Of a DNA stretch of 64,000 nucleotides, positions 42,926 through 52,259 are shown in pieces; position 1 is the first letter of the stretch, and every line of letters begins with the position of its first letter. Location: assembly GCF_001647275.1 (NCBI RefSeq), contig NZ_LRMM01000005.1, forward strand, positions 81,105 through 145,104. The letters run 5' to 3'. A program made the position numbers and the translations under genes. The notes beneath the pieces were generated by a model. That model was not told the DNA's origin. It saw only the letters and a program-made list of their open reading frames with translations, and did not search any database. Source of the DNA: Rufibacter ruber (lineage in GTDB: Bacteria; Bacteroidota; Bacteroidia; Cytophagales; Hymenobacteraceae).

Positions 42926-42965
42926 GTGTTTTTGGCTTATTTCCCCGAAAACAGCCCTAAAACAC
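42926..42965. repeat. Intergenic palindrome copy 23
   Basis: GTGTTTTTGGCTTATTTC against GAAAACAGCCCTAAAACAC, imperfect. It lies in the tandem gap between dtd and the MazG-like gene. Confidence 0.7.
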
Positions 42966-43036
42966 AATTCTCATTTGCACATCAGTACATTATAAAATTC
43001 ACTCAATCACGCATTCACTCCTTCACTCATTAAAAA

Positions 43037-43366
43037 ATGACCCTAGAGCAAGCCCAACAAGCCGTAGACACCTGGATTAAAGACGTAGGCGTGCGGTACT
43101 TCTCTGAACTGACCAACCTGGCCATTCTCACAGAGGAGGTGGGCGAAGTGGCCCGCATCATTGCCCGCCGGTACGGGGACCAGTCGTTTAAGAAGAGCGA
43201 CGAGGAAGTAGACCTGGCCACTGAGATGGCTGATGTGCTGTTCGTATTGATTGCGCTGGCGAACCAAACCGGCGTAAACCTGACCGAAGCGTTCCAGAAA
43301 GGCCTGGAGAAACGCACCGCCCGGGACAAAGACCGTCACCAGAACAACCCCAAGCTAAAGGGATAA
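43037..43366 (+). CDS. MazG-type nucleotide pyrophosphohydrolase
   Basis: A 109-aa all-alpha NTP pyrophosphohydrolase. The metal-binding residues sit in ILTEEVGEVARIIARR (ExxE) and in DLATEMADVLFVLIALANQ (ExxD), the MazG arrangement. It is a single-domain form, shorter than E. coli MazG and closer to MazG-like/RS21-C6 proteins. It would hydrolyse non-canonical or excess nucleoside triphosphates. Confidence 0.88.
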   Translation: MTLEQAQQAVDTWIKDVGVRYFSELTNLAILTEEVGEVARIIARRYGDQSFKKSDEEVDLATEMADVLFVLIALANQTGVNLTEAFQKGLEKRTARDKDRHQNNPKLKG

Positions 43367-43384
43367 TTCAACAAAAGAGAAAAA

Positions 43385-43424
43385 CCGTTTTCGGGCTGTT
43401 TTTCTGAAAACAGGCCAAAAACGG
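43385..43424. repeat. Intergenic palindrome copy 24 (CGGG spacer)
   Basis: CCGTTTTCGGGCTGTTTTT against GAAAACAGGCCAAAAACGG. It lies 18 nt after the MazG-like stop. Confidence 0.8.
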
Positions 43425-43454
43425 GAATTTAGCCAGCATCACGCCTCCCCTCTT

Positions 43455-43544
43455 TGTCAATCTGGAAGAATCTTAGGGAACAGTGGGCGAACTAGAAAAG
43501 CGGTAGCTATTACCGTTCGCCACCGGGATCCTTTCAGGATGACA
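43455..43544. repeat. Dispersed ~95-bp repeat, copy B
   Basis: Shares with copy A (22011-22107) the runs ATCTTAGGGAACAGTG, GCGAACTAGA, CCGTTCGC and the 3' end CCTTT...GATGACAGA. The ends TGTCAATCTGGAAGAATC and GATCCTTTCAGGATGACA are weakly inverted. Confidence 0.7.
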
Positions 43545-43587
43545 GATTTAAAAAAGCAGAGAAAGAACTTACGCTTGCTTATTAAGG

Positions 43588-43626
43588 CTGTTTTGGCGCT
43601 GATTTCTAGAAAATAAGCCAGAAACG
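43588..43626. repeat. Intergenic palindrome copy 25 (degenerate)
   Basis: CTGTTTTGGCGCTGATTTC against GAAAATAAGCCAGAAACG. It is the second copy in the convergent gap between the MazG-like gene and comB, on the other side of the ~95-bp repeat. Confidence 0.6.
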
Positions 43627-43682
43627 AAATTGCTACTAATTGGTATCTGTGGGCCGCTCCTGCCGTTTATGGAGAAAAGCGC

Positions 43683-44393
43683 TTACCCCAACTCTGCCGG
43701 CACCAGCACTTCACCCTGCAGCACGGGCACCAGCTGGTACACGTCTTCCTGCAGGCAGAACTCAATGTCTGGCAGAATGTGCAGCCGCTCCAGCCGTTGC
43801 ACGTGTGAGGACTTGGACAAGAAACCAAGCAAATCAGTTTTGGCGGTTTGGTACAGGTGGTACGCCGCCAGGGTAGCGTCATGGTTCAGGTGGAAGTCAG
43901 CTTGCAATCGTTCAGCCAGCGCCCCGGCAAAGAGCGTGTCTTCCAGATTGAACAGGCCTTTCCAGCCGGCACAGACCACTACCACGTCTTTGCCTTTGGC
44001 CCGCACGTAGCGGGCCACGGCGCCCACGTTCACAAACGCCCCCACCAGCACCTCATCTGCCGCGCGTGACAGCCTGATGGCCTGCGTGCCGTTGGTGGTG
44101 GTGATGGCCAGCCGCTTGCCTTCTACGCCCTCCCGGTAATGAAACGGCGAATTGCCAAAGTCAAACCCGTCTGCCTTGATGCCATCCCGCTCAGCGGCCA
44201 CCAGGTAGCCCTTCTCCCGGAACGCCAGGCATTCCTGCAGGTCACTTACCGGGGCAATGTGGGAAACCCCGTGCGCCAGGGCGGTCACCATGCTAGACGT
44301 AGCCCGCAGCACATCTACCGCCACGGCAATCTTTCCCTTTAAATCATACAGCGGCAACAGCTCTGGGCTGAAACAAACATCTATAGAAGGCAT
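43683..44393 (-). CDS. comB: 2-phosphosulfolactate phosphatase family protein
   Basis: A 236-aa ComB-family phosphatase. The blocks VAVDVLRATSSMVTALAHG, LVAAERDGIKADGFDFGNSP and LAITTTNGTQAIRLSRAADEVLVGAFVN are conserved family signatures. The founding member acts in methanogen coenzyme M synthesis; in Bacteroidota the enzyme is common without that pathway and may serve sulfolactate or sulfonate metabolism, so the physiological substrate is uncertain. Confidence 0.87.
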   Translation of the reverse strand: MPSIDVCFSPELLPLYDLKGKIAVAVDVLRATSSMVTALAHGVSHIAPVSDLQECLAFREKGYLVAAERDGIKADGFDFGNSPFHYREGVEGKRLAITTTNGTQAIRLSRAADEVLVGAFVNVGAVARYVRAKGKDVVVVCAGWKGLFNLEDTLFAGALAERLQADFHLNHDATLAAYHLYQTAKTDLLGFLSKSSHVQRLERLHILPDIEFCLQEDVYQLVPVLQGEVLVPAELG

Positions 44394-44407
44394 TTTGAAA
44401 AAGTTCT

Positions 44408-44556
44408 GAGTTCTGAGCCTTGAGTCATATAAAAAATTGGCGTTTTAGGGCTGTTTTCTGGAAAACAGCCCTAAAACGCCTGCGGTTGTTCTGAGTCTAA
44501 AGCCTGAAAAATTAAAATTATCTGACTCAGGACCCATGACTCAAGACTCAGAACTC
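44408..44556. repeat. 149-bp nested inverted repeat with palindrome copy 26 inside
   Basis: The outer arms 44408-44428 (GAGTTCTGAGCCTTGAGTCA...) and 44536-44556 are inverted 21-mers with one mismatch. Inside is palindrome copy 26 (44439-44480). The element fills almost the whole gap between comB's start and gcvT's stop at 44558. Confidence 0.75.
44439..44480. repeat. Intergenic palindrome copy 26 (perfect arms, AGGG spacer)
   Basis: GGCGTTTTAGGGCTGTTTT pairs perfectly with AAAACAGCCCTAAAACGCC, loop CTGG. Confidence 0.9.
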
Positions 44557-44557
44557 T

Positions 44558-45652
44558 TTATACTGTTGGTTTGTAGAACGGCAGTTTCACCACCTGCGCC
44601 TTGAGCTGCTTGTTGCGCACTTTGATAAAGAGTTCTGTTCCGGGGGCCGAGAACTCGGTTTTCACGTAGCCTAAGCCCACGCCCTTGCCCAGAGAGGGCG
44701 ACATGGTGCCAGAGGTTACTTCGCCAATGGTGGTGCCCTCTGCGTCAACAATCTCATAGTGGCTGCGCGGAATGCCCTGCTCCATCATCTCAAACCCCAC
44801 CAGTTTTCTGGAGACGCCCTGTTCCTTCTGGGCTTTGAGGTTCTGGGCATTGGTGAAGTCTTTGGTGAACTTGGTCACCCAGCCCAGCCCGGCTTCCAGC
44901 GGTGAGGTGGTGTCTGTGATGTCATTGCCGTAGAGGCAGTACCCCATCTCCAGCCGAAGGGTGTCACGGGCTCCCAGGCCAATGGGTTTAATCCCGAACT
45001 CGGCCCCGGCCGCCATGATTTTGTCAAAGACCTCTCTGGCGTTCTCATTGGGTACGTAGATTTCAAACCCACCCGCGCCGGTGTACCCCGTAGCTGAGAT
45101 GATCACATTGGGCACCCCCGCAAATTCGCCTTTGTCAAAGGTGTAATAGACCATGTTGGCCAGGTCAACCGAGGTCAGTGACTGGAGCGCCTGTGCCGCC
45201 TTAGGCCCCTGTACCGCAAAGAGGGAAAGCTCGTCTGAGATATCTTTGAGCTGGGCACCGTTGGTGTTGAACTGGTTGACCCAGTTCCAGTCTTTCTCAA
45301 TGTTAGAGGCGTTGACCACCAGCATATACTCTTCCTCTGCCAGACAATACACCAGCAGGTCATCTACAATCCCGCCCTGCTGGTTGGGAAACGTGGAGTA
45401 CTGAATCTTGCCCGGGGTCAGCTTAGAGGCATCATTAGACGTCACACGCTGAATCAGGTCCAGGGCCTGCGGCCCAGACACCAGAAACTCCCCCATGTGT
45501 GACACGTCAAAAACGCCCACGGCTTTTCTTACCGTGTGGTGCTCCTCCAGATCAGAGCTGTAGCGAACAGGCATGTTGTAACCGGCAAATGGCACCATTT
45601 TAGCGCCCAGCGCCTCGTGCACATCATTTAGAGCTATTTTCTTTAATTCCAT
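44558..45652 (-). CDS. gcvT: Glycine cleavage system aminomethyltransferase (T protein)
   Basis: A 364-aa T protein that releases ammonia from the aminomethyl-lipoyl H protein and passes the methylene to tetrahydrofolate. Visible blocks are [38 protein letters not shown], the folate-binding [20 protein letters not shown], and [14 protein letters not shown]. The length equals that of typical GcvT. The ATG at 45652 is preferred to a longer form from 45673. A TACTTTTG element lies on the minus strand at 45689-45696. The rest of the glycine cleavage system is not in the window. Confidence 0.95.
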   Translation of the reverse strand: MELKKIALNDVHEALGAKMVPFAGYNMPVRYSSDLEEHHTVRKAVGVFDVSHMGEFLVSGPQALDLIQRVTSNDASKLTPGKIQYSTFPNQQGGIVDDLLVYCLAEEEYMLVVNASNIEKDWNWVNQFNTNGAQLKDISDELSLFAVQGPKAAQALQSLTSVDLANMVYYTFDKGEFAGVPNVIISATGYTGAGGFEIYVPNENAREVFDKIMAAGAEFGIKPIGLGARDTLRLEMGYCLYGNDITDTTSPLEAGLGWVTKFTKDFTNAQNLKAQKEQGVSRKLVGFEMMEQGIPRSHYEIVDAEGTTIGEVTSGTMSPSLGKGVGLGYVKTEFSAPGTELFIKVRNKQLKAQVVKLPFYKPTV

Positions 45653-46079
45653 GTATGGGTTGTTTAGGAGCACCTTCTAACAGAAAGGCAAAAGTAGGCA
45701 ATTACCCTGGCTTTAGAAACCGTTTACCAGAGAACAACGGCTGAACCTTATTATTGCACTTATTCTTTATTCCTCCAATAAACTTCTGCTTTAAATGCAA
45801 ATCTGCAGGCGCGCCGCCTTGTTGTCCGGTAGCTTCTTTTTGGCGGTTTTACTCCCTTTTTTGGCAGCAGCAGTTTCTGTGTCCTTTAAAAAAAACGCTC
45901 AGCCCCTTCTTTCTTCTGACGGTGCAAAGGTTTGTTCTAAAAATCTAAAACCCTCCATTCCAAGGCTTCGTATCACATTTTATTGGTACAATTCTGCCAG
46001 CCTAGGCTCCAGAATGGCCGGTTGGAGAGGAGATTGAAGTCTTCTGGAACAGAGTTGTTGCGTTAGTACTTGGTTGGAT
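45653..46079. other. Divergent gap between gcvT and the TetR gene
   Basis: Gene-free by my reading. A minus-strand TACTTTTG (45689-45696) is the likely gcvT -7 box. A short plus-strand ORF from 45795 starts with a signal-like hydrophobic stretch but lacks support. No palindrome copy is present. Confidence 0.4.
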
Positions 46080-46694
46080 ATGAGTTTTAGGGATACCATT
46101 TTACACGAGGCTTTGGTGATTTTTGAGCAGAAAGGTATTGAGGATATCTCTACTGAAACTCTTCTGGAATTACTGGATATCTCCCGGGGCACTTTGAACG
46201 AGATTGCCGGCTCTAAAAAAGAACTGGTGCAGGAATGCATAAGCCACTCCATCAGAGTCAGGCAGAAGGTGGCAGAGCAGATTATCTCTGAGGCAGACCA
46301 CTCGCTAGAGGCCTTGCTGCAGGTGCTGCAGCTGTGCCTTGAAGAGGTGTATTCTTTCAACCACGCGTTTGTCTATGACCTGCAGGTGTATTACCCCCAG
46401 TCATGGGCCCGGCTGCAGCTGCTCATGCGCCTGCTTACCCGCAACTACTTACGGCCGCTCATTCAGCAGAGCAAAGACCAGGGGTACCTGCAGCAAGACG
46501 TAGACGCAGAGCTGGCGGCCCGCATGTTCCTGAACCACATGTACGGGTTGTTGAACCCCAGGCTTTTCCCGGCCTTCGCCTTTGACTACCAGGAGCTATT
46601 CAAAACCATGATTTTAAACTATATAAAAGGGTGCGCCACCCCTCAGGGGCAGGCACATATTGACGTATTTCCGCTCAAAGCAATGGCCGTGTAG
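46080..46694 (+). CDS. TetR/AcrR family transcriptional regulator
   Basis: A 204-aa regulator. The N-terminal HTH domain reads RDTILHEALVIFEQKGIEDISTETLLELLDISRGTLNEIAGSKKELVQECI, a TetR fold with a somewhat unusual recognition helix (GTLNEIAGSKKEL instead of the usual YxHFxxKExL). An all-helical ligand domain of about 150 residues follows. The ATG at 46080 is used rather than a TTG two codons earlier. The target is unknown; divergent gcvT is one candidate and the downstream kinase is another. Confidence 0.82.
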   Translation: MSFRDTILHEALVIFEQKGIEDISTETLLELLDISRGTLNEIAGSKKELVQECISHSIRVRQKVAEQIISEADHSLEALLQVLQLCLEEVYSFNHAFVYDLQVYYPQSWARLQLLMRLLTRNYLRPLIQQSKDQGYLQQDVDAELAARMFLNHMYGLLNPRLFPAFAFDYQELFKTMILNYIKGCATPQGQAHIDVFPLKAMAV

Positions 46695-46710
46695 GTTTGC
46701 TTAAAATTGA

Positions 46711-46718
46711 TACTTTTG
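46711..46718 (+). promoter_or_regulatory. -7 element (TACTTTTG) for the histidine kinase gene
   Basis: A TAnnTTTG match 86 nt upstream of the kinase ATG, just after the TetR stop. A TTTG at 46696-46699 is too close to be its -33 box. Confidence 0.35.
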
Positions 46719-46803
46719 TACAGCCGGTTGACCAGAAGGTGAACGCGGCTGTTTCTGTGTATACCAAAGCGGTGGCTCACCCCACCTCCATAGCCCCTTA
46801 TAC

Positions 46804-48300
46804 ATGAATCTTTCAACCAAGCTCTTTGCAGGCTTTGTTCTCATCTCCTTCATTTTCACAGCGGTGGCCATTGTCAACTACCGGCTCTCTGAAGATGTGA
46901 TTGCCAACTCAGACTTTGTATCTGACTCCCAGAACATTACCCGTACCTCAGCCTCCCTGCAACGGAGCCTCATTGACATGGAGACCGGTCTGCGGGGGTA
47001 TCTGCTCACCGGTAAAAAATCATTTCTGGAGCCCTACAACGTGGCCGCTGAACTTCTGCCCAGCCAGTTTTCGCTCCTCAAAGAATATGAGAAAGACCAC
47101 CCAGAGCAGCTCAGGCGGGTAGAGGAGATAGAGGAACTGCACAAGCAGTGGCGGTATGATTTTGCCGAACCCCTCATTGAGGAAAAAGAGAGAGCCATGG
47201 CAGACACGCTCGCCAGCATTGAGGGCATCAGCAACCTGAAGCACGGCTACCTGGTGGTCAATGAAGAAGGCAAGCGCCTCACAGACCGCATGCGTATCTA
47301 CTTCAAAGCCTTTAACACCATTGAGTTTGAGCGCCGGGCCGTGCGCAAGAACCGTCTGGATGAAAGTATAGCCGACACCCGCTACGTCTCCACCTCCCTC
47401 ACCATTCTCTCAGTGCTGCTGGGCATGGGCTGGGCCTACTACATCACCCGCCTCATCACCCGCCGAATCATGAAAATGGTGAACCTGGCAGACAAGATTT
47501 CGCATGGCGAATACAAAACCCAGATTGAAGACAACGAGCACGATGAACTGACCCGCCTGTCTGACTCCCTGAACCGCATGGCGGCCACTATTGACAAAAC
47601 CTTCACCGAGCTGGGCAGCAAGAACAAGGAACTGGACCAGTTTGCCTACGTGGTGTCACATGACCTGAAGGCCCCGCTGCGCGGAATTGAGAACGCCTCC
47701 CGGTGGGTAGAGGAAGACATGGGCAAAGAACTGCCGGGCCACATCCAGGAATACCTCATGATGATGCGCATACGGGTGCACCGCATGGAGAACCTCATCA
47801 ACGGCATTCTGGCGCTGGCCCGCGTGGGCAAGTCTAACCTGCAGGAAGAGAATGTTGACGTGCAGGCGCTATTATATGAACTGGTAGACATGCTCAACCC
47901 GCCGGCCGGTTTCCAGTTCCATATTCCCAGCCGGCTCCCCACGCTCAGGGCGGCCAAGGTAGAGCTGCAGCAGGTGTTCTCCAACCTCATGAGCAACGCC
48001 ATCAAGTACCACCACGGCCCTGAAGGCAACATTACCATTCTGCACCGGGAGCTGGACGAGGTGCATGAATTCTCAGTGATGGATGACGGCCCGGGCATTG
48101 AGCCAGAGTACCATGACAGAATATTTGTGCTTTTCCAAACCCTGCAGGAGCGGGATGCCGTAGAAAGTACGGGGGTGGGCCTGGCTATTGTCAAAAAGAT
48201 CATTGAACGACGCGGCGGCCAGATACGGGTAGAGTCTAAACTGGGCGAAGGCTCAGTCTTTACCTTCACCTGGCCCAAATTTAAATTGACCGACAGCTAA
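46804..48300 (+). CDS. CHASE3-HAMP sensor histidine kinase
   Basis: A 498-aa membrane sensor kinase. The order is TM1 (about 7-27), CHASE3 extracellular domain (about 30-185, with LIDMETGLRGYLLTGKKSFLEPY), TM2 (about 198-217), HAMP (about 218-270), HisKA with phosphoacceptor H286 in YVVSHDLKAPLRGI, and HATPase with N box NLMSNAIKYHH, G1 DDGPGI and G2 GVGLAIVKK. All catalytic boxes are intact. The domain set resembles phytochrome-type kinases that phosphorylate Rcp1-like regulators, and such a regulator follows 44 nt downstream. Confidence 0.92.
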   Translation: MNLSTKLFAGFVLISFIFTAVAIVNYRLSEDVIANSDFVSDSQNITRTSASLQRSLIDMETGLRGYLLTGKKSFLEPYNVAAELLPSQFSLLKEYEKDHPEQLRRVEEIEELHKQWRYDFAEPLIEEKERAMADTLASIEGISNLKHGYLVVNEEGKRLTDRMRIYFKAFNTIEFERRAVRKNRLDESIADTRYVSTSLTILSVLLGMGWAYYITRLITRRIMKMVNLADKISHGEYKTQIEDNEHDELTRLSDSLNRMAATIDKTFTELGSKNKELDQFAYVVSHDLKAPLRGIENASRWVEEDMGKELPGHIQEYLMMMRIRVHRMENLINGILALARVGKSNLQEENVDVQALLYELVDMLNPPAGFQFHIPSRLPTLRAAKVELQQVFSNLMSNAIKYHHGPEGNITILHRELDEVHEFSVMDDGPGIEPEYHDRIFVLFQTLQERDAVESTGVGLAIVKKIIERRGGQIRVESKLGEGSVFTFTWPKFKLTDS

Positions 48301-48344
48301 GAAGTCCCTATTTTTGAACCTTATTTAGTATCATTAAATAATAG

Positions 48345-48791
48345 ATGATGAGTGATTCTCAACCTAGTATTTTGTTAGTGGAAGACGATTACCTTGACGC
48401 CATGAGTGTTGAAAGGGAGTTAAGAAAAATCAAAGTAATGGTCCCGCTGCACAAAGCTAAGAACGGTCGCGAGGCCTTGGCCATGCTGCGGGGTGAGCCC
48501 GGCATACCTAAGCTGAACCCGCTGCCCACTATTATTCTGCTGGACATTAACATGCCCAAAATGAACGGGATAGAGTTTCTGGAAGAGATTCGCAGAGACC
48601 CTTTCCTGGCGCACCTGAACGTGTTTATCATGACCACTTCCAGTGAAGACTCAGACCGCCATGCGGCCCAGAGCCTGAGAGTGAGCGGGTATATTGTAAA
48701 GCCGTTAACGTTTGACACCTTTAATGACGGCGCCTCCAGCCTGGACAGCTTTAGCCTGTTCTTAGACCTTTTGAAACTGAAACCCCAATAG
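48345..48791 (+). CDS. Response regulator, receiver-only (Rcp1-like)
   Basis: A 148-aa single receiver domain with no output domain. The acidic pocket is E13-D14-D15 in LVEDDY, the phosphoacceptor is D67 in LLDINMPKMNG, the T/S switch is in MTTSSEDSD and the conserved lysine in GYIVKP. The loop LRGEPGIPKLNPLPTIILLDINM is typical of Rcp1-type regulators paired with CHASE3/phytochrome-like kinases. Cotranscription with the kinase is likely. Confidence 0.9.
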   Translation: MMSDSQPSILLVEDDYLDAMSVERELRKIKVMVPLHKAKNGREALAMLRGEPGIPKLNPLPTIILLDINMPKMNGIEFLEEIRRDPFLAHLNVFIMTTSSEDSDRHAAQSLRVSGYIVKPLTFDTFNDGASSLDSFSLFLDLLKLKPQ

Positions 48792-48810
48792 CAGACCAAC
48801 TACCTGCTAC

Positions 48811-48850
48811 ACCAGAAGGGCCAGCTTGTTCTCAAGCTGGCCCTTCTGGT
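48811..48850 (+). terminator. Intrinsic terminator of the kinase-regulator pair
   Basis: ACCAGAAGGGCCAGCTT pairs perfectly with AAGCTGGCCCTTCTGGT (17-bp arms, 6-nt loop), followed by TTT. Confidence 0.85.
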
Positions 48851-48870
48851 TTTAGGCGGCGGTGCACCCG

Positions 48871-48907
48871 TGTTTTTGGCTTGTTTTCCCAAAACAGCTT
48901 AAAAACA
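48871..48907. repeat. Intergenic palindrome copy 27
   Basis: TGTTTTTGGCTTGTTTTC against AAAACAGCTTAAAAACA. It lies in the convergent gap between the response regulator and rnhB. Confidence 0.75.
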
Positions 48908-48970
48908 GGAAATTGCCGGTATTTGACACGGTTGCCCCTGTTCCGCCGCCGGCGGAACGCCATCATTCTC

Positions 48971-49573
48971 TTAGCCCCACGCCAGCTCCAGTTGCTCTGG
49001 CAGCAGCCTGAACGTGAGCCGGTGGTGCACGCAGGTACCGTAACCGGCAATGGCGCTTCGGTGGTGTTTGGTGGGGTACCCGGCGTTTCTTTCCCAACCG
49101 TACTGCGGGAACTCCTGCGCCAGCCGGCACATCAGCTCATCCCTATGGGTTTTGGCCAGTACAGACGCGGCCGCAATGCTGTAAAACCGGCCATCCCCTT
49201 TAACCATGCACGCGTGCGGCACGGCCTTGTAGGCTTTGAAACGGTTGCCGTCTACCAATAGATACTCGGGCTCTGCCTGCAGCTGGTCCAGCGCCCGGTG
49301 CATAGCCAGAAAAGAGGCGTTTAAGATATTGATCTGGTCTATCTCTTTGGGGCTCACCTCAGCCACGGCCCAGTGTACGGCTTCCCGGCACACCTCTTCG
49401 CGCAGCAGGTCCCGCTGTTTGGCGGTAAGTTGTTTAGAGTCATTGAGCAGCGGGTGAAAGTAATCTGGCGGCAGAATCACCGCCGACGCCACCACCGGCC
49501 CCGCCAGGCAGCCGCGGCCCGCCTCATCCAGCCCGGCTTCTAAGGTTTTCCCACTGTGGTTAGAGAGCAACAT
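48971..49573 (-). CDS. rnhB: Ribonuclease HII
   Basis: A 200-aa type 2 RNase H that removes ribonucleotides from DNA. The catalytic [21 protein letters not shown] gives D16 and E17. Further acidic residues lie in LLVDGNRF, and [13 protein letters not shown] is the conserved basic-loop block. The C-terminal GYPTKHH is also typical. It is complete and of normal length. Confidence 0.94.
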   Translation of the reverse strand: MLLSNHSGKTLEAGLDEAGRGCLAGPVVASAVILPPDYFHPLLNDSKQLTAKQRDLLREEVCREAVHWAVAEVSPKEIDQINILNASFLAMHRALDQLQAEPEYLLVDGNRFKAYKAVPHACMVKGDGRFYSIAAASVLAKTHRDELMCRLAQEFPQYGWERNAGYPTKHHRSAIAGYGTCVHHRLTFRLLPEQLELAWG

Positions 49574-49744
49574 GGTAGAATTTTATCAATTTATCTTCAA
49601 AACAGGCTTCTAAGGTAAAAAATTCTCTTTAAGTGTGCTTTCCCTGATATAAAATCTTATATTCAAATTAATTAATATGGGAAAGCCTGCCGTGTGGGCA
49701 AATTCCCGGTTAGCAGTACTTTGTTCCACCCTATCATCAAAAAA

Positions 49745-50053
49745 ATGAGTGACCTTTCTACCCCCCCGCATGAAATTCTGGAAAGCAGCGCTTTCAAAAA
49801 GTTAGTGAAGCAGCGCTGGTCGGTTTCCCTGGTACTCACCTTTGCCATGCTGCTGGTGTATTTCGGGTTTCTGCTGGTGGTGGCTTTCAACAAAGAGCTG
49901 CTGGCAAAAAAAATTGGGGCGTATGCCACCCTGGCCATTCCCGTAGGGCTGGGCATCATTCTGTTCGCCTGGGTTCTGACGGGCATCTATGTCTTCTGGG
50001 CCAACAGCAAATATGACTCCTCTGTTGAGGAATTAAAGAAGAAGATCTCCTAA
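49745..50053 (+). CDS. DUF485 membrane protein (YjcH-like)
   Basis: A 102-aa protein with two transmembrane helices (about 32-53 and 66-87) in a DUF485 layout: SAFKKLVKQRWSVSLVLTFAMLLVYFGFLLVVAF, then VPVGLGIILFAWVLTGIYVFWANSKYD. In many bacteria it is encoded directly before the acetate symporter, as here (36 nt to actP), and probably assists it. The ATG at 49745 is used; a longer frame from 49694 is not needed. Confidence 0.87.
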   Translation: MSDLSTPPHEILESSAFKKLVKQRWSVSLVLTFAMLLVYFGFLLVVAFNKELLAKKIGAYATLAIPVGLGIILFAWVLTGIYVFWANSKYDSSVEELKKKIS

Positions 50054-50089
50054 GCACCTCTCACCTACCCATCACCTACCTACTAACAA

Positions 50090-51667
50090 ATGCAACTTTC
50101 TCTCCTTCTGCAGGCGTTACCCGCCCCTGCCGCCTCTACGCTAGGCACCGCCAACCCGGTGTCTATTGGCATGTTCTTTCTTTTTGTAGCGGTCACCTTG
50201 TACATCACGTACTGGGCGGCCAAGAAAACCAAAACCGGCTCAGAGTTCTACGCCGCCGGCAGAAACATCTCAGGTTTCCAGAACGGCCTGGCCCTGGCGG
50301 GCGACTATATGAGTGCGGCTTCCTTTCTGGGGATTGCCGGCATGGTGGCCACCAAAGGGTATGACGGTTTGATCTACTCCATCGGGTTTCTGGTGGGCTG
50401 GCCGCTCATCATGTTCCTGATTGCCGAACCACTCAGAAACCTGGGCAAATACACCTTTGCAGATGTGGTGGCCTACCGGCTGCGGCAGCGGCCCATCCGG
50501 ATTGTATCTTCCGTGGGTTCTCTCCTCACCATTGCGTTTTACCTGATTGCCCAGATGGTGGGCGCCGGCGGCCTGATCAAGACCTTGTTCGGGCTGGAAT
50601 ATGAGATTGCGGTGTTGGTGGTAGGCTGCGTGATGACCCTGTATGTGCTGTTTGGCGGTATGATTGCCACCACCTGGGTGCAGATTATCAAAGCGGTGCT
50701 GCTGTTGAGCGGGGCTACGGTTTTGGTGCTGCTGTCGCTTTCCAAATTCGGCTTTAGCCCAGGCAATCTGCTGGAGTCTGTGAGCACCAATTACGGACAG
50801 GAGATGTTGGCCCCGGGCGGCTATATCACTAATCCGTTTGACGCGCTTTCTCTGGGGCTGGCACTGATGCTGGGTACCGCCGGCCTGCCCCATATTCTCA
50901 TGCGCTTCTATACCGTGCCAGACGCCAAAGCCGCCCGCAAATCAGTGTTTGTAGCCACCGGGTTCATTGGGTATTTCTATCTGCTCACCTTCCTGATAGG
51001 GTTCTCTGCCATGGCGCTGGTGGGCAAACCCGCCATTGAGGGCATTGACAAAGGCGGCAACATGGCCGCCCTCCTGTTGGCAGAGCAGACCGGCGGAACC
51101 GCTTTCTTAGGATTTATTGCCGCCGTGGCCTTCGCCACTATTCTGGCCGTGGTGGCGGGGTTGACGCTTTCAGGGGCCTCCAGCATTTCGCATGACCTGT
51201 ACGTGCACGTGTTCAAGAACGGCGTTTCTAACGAGCAAGGCGAAATGAAAGTAGCCAAGCGCGCCACCATTGCCCTGGGCATTCTTTCTATTGTCCTGGG
51301 CCTTGTCTTTAAAGGGCAGAACGTAGCCTTTATGGTGGGTCTGGCTTTTTCTATTGCGGCCAGTGCCAATTTCCCGGCGTTGCTCATGTCTATCATCTGG
51401 AAACGTTTCACCACCAAGGGCGCCGTCTGGAGCATTGCCACCGGCGCGGTGCTGTCACTGGTCCTGATTGTGCTCAGCCCCACCATCATGGTTGACATCA
51501 TGGGGTATGACGAAGCCATTTTCCCACTTAAAAACCCAGCCCTGGTGTCCATGTCGGGGGCCTTTCTGATGGGCATTGTGGTTTCCCTCCTAAAGCCCGA
51601 GCCCACTGCCGCCGCCAAATTTGAGTCAGAGAAACTCAGAACGTATTTAGGAGTAGGCGCCGAGTAG
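50090..51667 (+). CDS. actP: Sodium/solute symporter, acetate permease ActP
   Basis: A 525-aa SSS-family symporter with about 13-14 hydrophobic helices. The block [35 protein letters not shown] is the ActP-type SSS signature. The [15 protein letters not shown] and [16 protein letters not shown] segments are also conserved. It takes up acetate and similar short acids. Context supports the role: DUF485 lies upstream and acs downstream. Confidence 0.92.
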   Translation: MQLSLLLQALPAPAASTLGTANPVSIGMFFLFVAVTLYITYWAAKKTKTGSEFYAAGRNISGFQNGLALAGDYMSAASFLGIAGMVATKGYDGLIYSIGFLVGWPLIMFLIAEPLRNLGKYTFADVVAYRLRQRPIRIVSSVGSLLTIAFYLIAQMVGAGGLIKTLFGLEYEIAVLVVGCVMTLYVLFGGMIATTWVQIIKAVLLLSGATVLVLLSLSKFGFSPGNLLESVSTNYGQEMLAPGGYITNPFDALSLGLALMLGTAGLPHILMRFYTVPDAKAARKSVFVATGFIGYFYLLTFLIGFSAMALVGKPAIEGIDKGGNMAALLLAEQTGGTAFLGFIAAVAFATILAVVAGLTLSGASSISHDLYVHVFKNGVSNEQGEMKVAKRATIALGILSIVLGLVFKGQNVAFMVGLAFSIAASANFPALLMSIIWKRFTTKGAVWSIATGAVLSLVLIVLSPTIMVDIMGYDEAIFPLKNPALVSMSGAFLMGIVVSLLKPEPTAAAKFESEKLRTYLGVGAE

Positions 51668-51674
51668 CGGCCTC

Positions 51675-51720
51675 TTTCTGTTTTGGGGCTGTTTTTCAAA
51701 AAACAGCCCCAAAACAGAAA
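51675..51720. repeat. Intergenic palindrome copy 28 (46 bp, GGGG spacer)
   Basis: TTTCTGTTTTGGGGCTG starts 22-bp perfect arms mirrored to 51720 with a 2-nt centre. It begins 7 nt after the actP stop and is the longest perfect core copy. Confidence 0.92.
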
Positions 51721-51793
51721 GTTCTCCTGGTTCACAGCCAACGGTACTGCGGGCAGGCGCTCTAGAACCCTTCCCGGGAGGGAGTAATAAAGG

Positions 51794-51842
51794 GAGTCTT
51801 GAGTCTTGAGTTCTGAGTCTTGAGTCTTGAGTCTTGAGTTCT
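51794..51842 (+). repeat. Short tandem repeat of GAGTCTT units
   Basis: About six to seven 7-bp units GAGTCTT/GAGTTCT in a row. The same units form the outer arms of the nested element at 44408-44556, so this is a dispersed motif. Confidence 0.75.
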
Positions 51843-51910
51843 TCCTTTTTTCTTTAGGCACTTCAGTACGAAAGAAGCAGCAATGCCTGGTCTCGCAGCC
51901 TCGCCGCGGG

Positions 51911-52259
51911 GGCAGTCAGAGACCGCTCGTCATCAGTAGGCACGAGTCTGGGGACCCGCGCCAGCGCGGGAGTATCAGCTGGCGTTAGAAGCCACGGGAG
52001 TAACTTCCGCGCCATAGGGGGCGAAGAAGTGTGAGGCTGGCCCAGATCGCAGACCTGAACCAGGTCACCAGCAACTCCCAAACAGTTATCTACTAATATA
52101 AGACCAGCAAAAGAAAATAAGAGCTGCAAGCCTGCGCCAGCGGGAGTTCAAGAATTTCAGCACGGGTAAACCAACACTGCGCATTGTCGCTGCCCGGCAG
52201 CGAGGGCAGTCAGAGACTACCCATCATCACCAGGCACGAGTCTGGAGACTCGCGCCAGC
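51911..52259 (+). repeat. Two 55-bp direct repeats in the actP-acs gap
   Basis: Copy 1 is 51911-51965 and copy 2 is 52205-52259. Both contain GGCAGTCAGAGAC, then CATCA, then GGCACGAGTCTGG, then CGCGCCAGC. Each contains a small hairpin around GAGTCTGGAGACTC. Confidence 0.7.

Noticed and set aside
45795..46037. An 80-aa plus-strand ORF in the gcvT-TetR gap with a signal-like N terminus
   Set aside because: It starts and ends in a region expected to hold promoters, has no recognisable domain after the hydrophobic stretch, no clear ribosome-binding context, and its hydrophobicity follows from a T-rich stretch.
51794..51842. The GAGTCTT tandem array as a CRISPR-like array
   Set aside because: Units are only 7 bp with no unique spacers and there are no cas genes.
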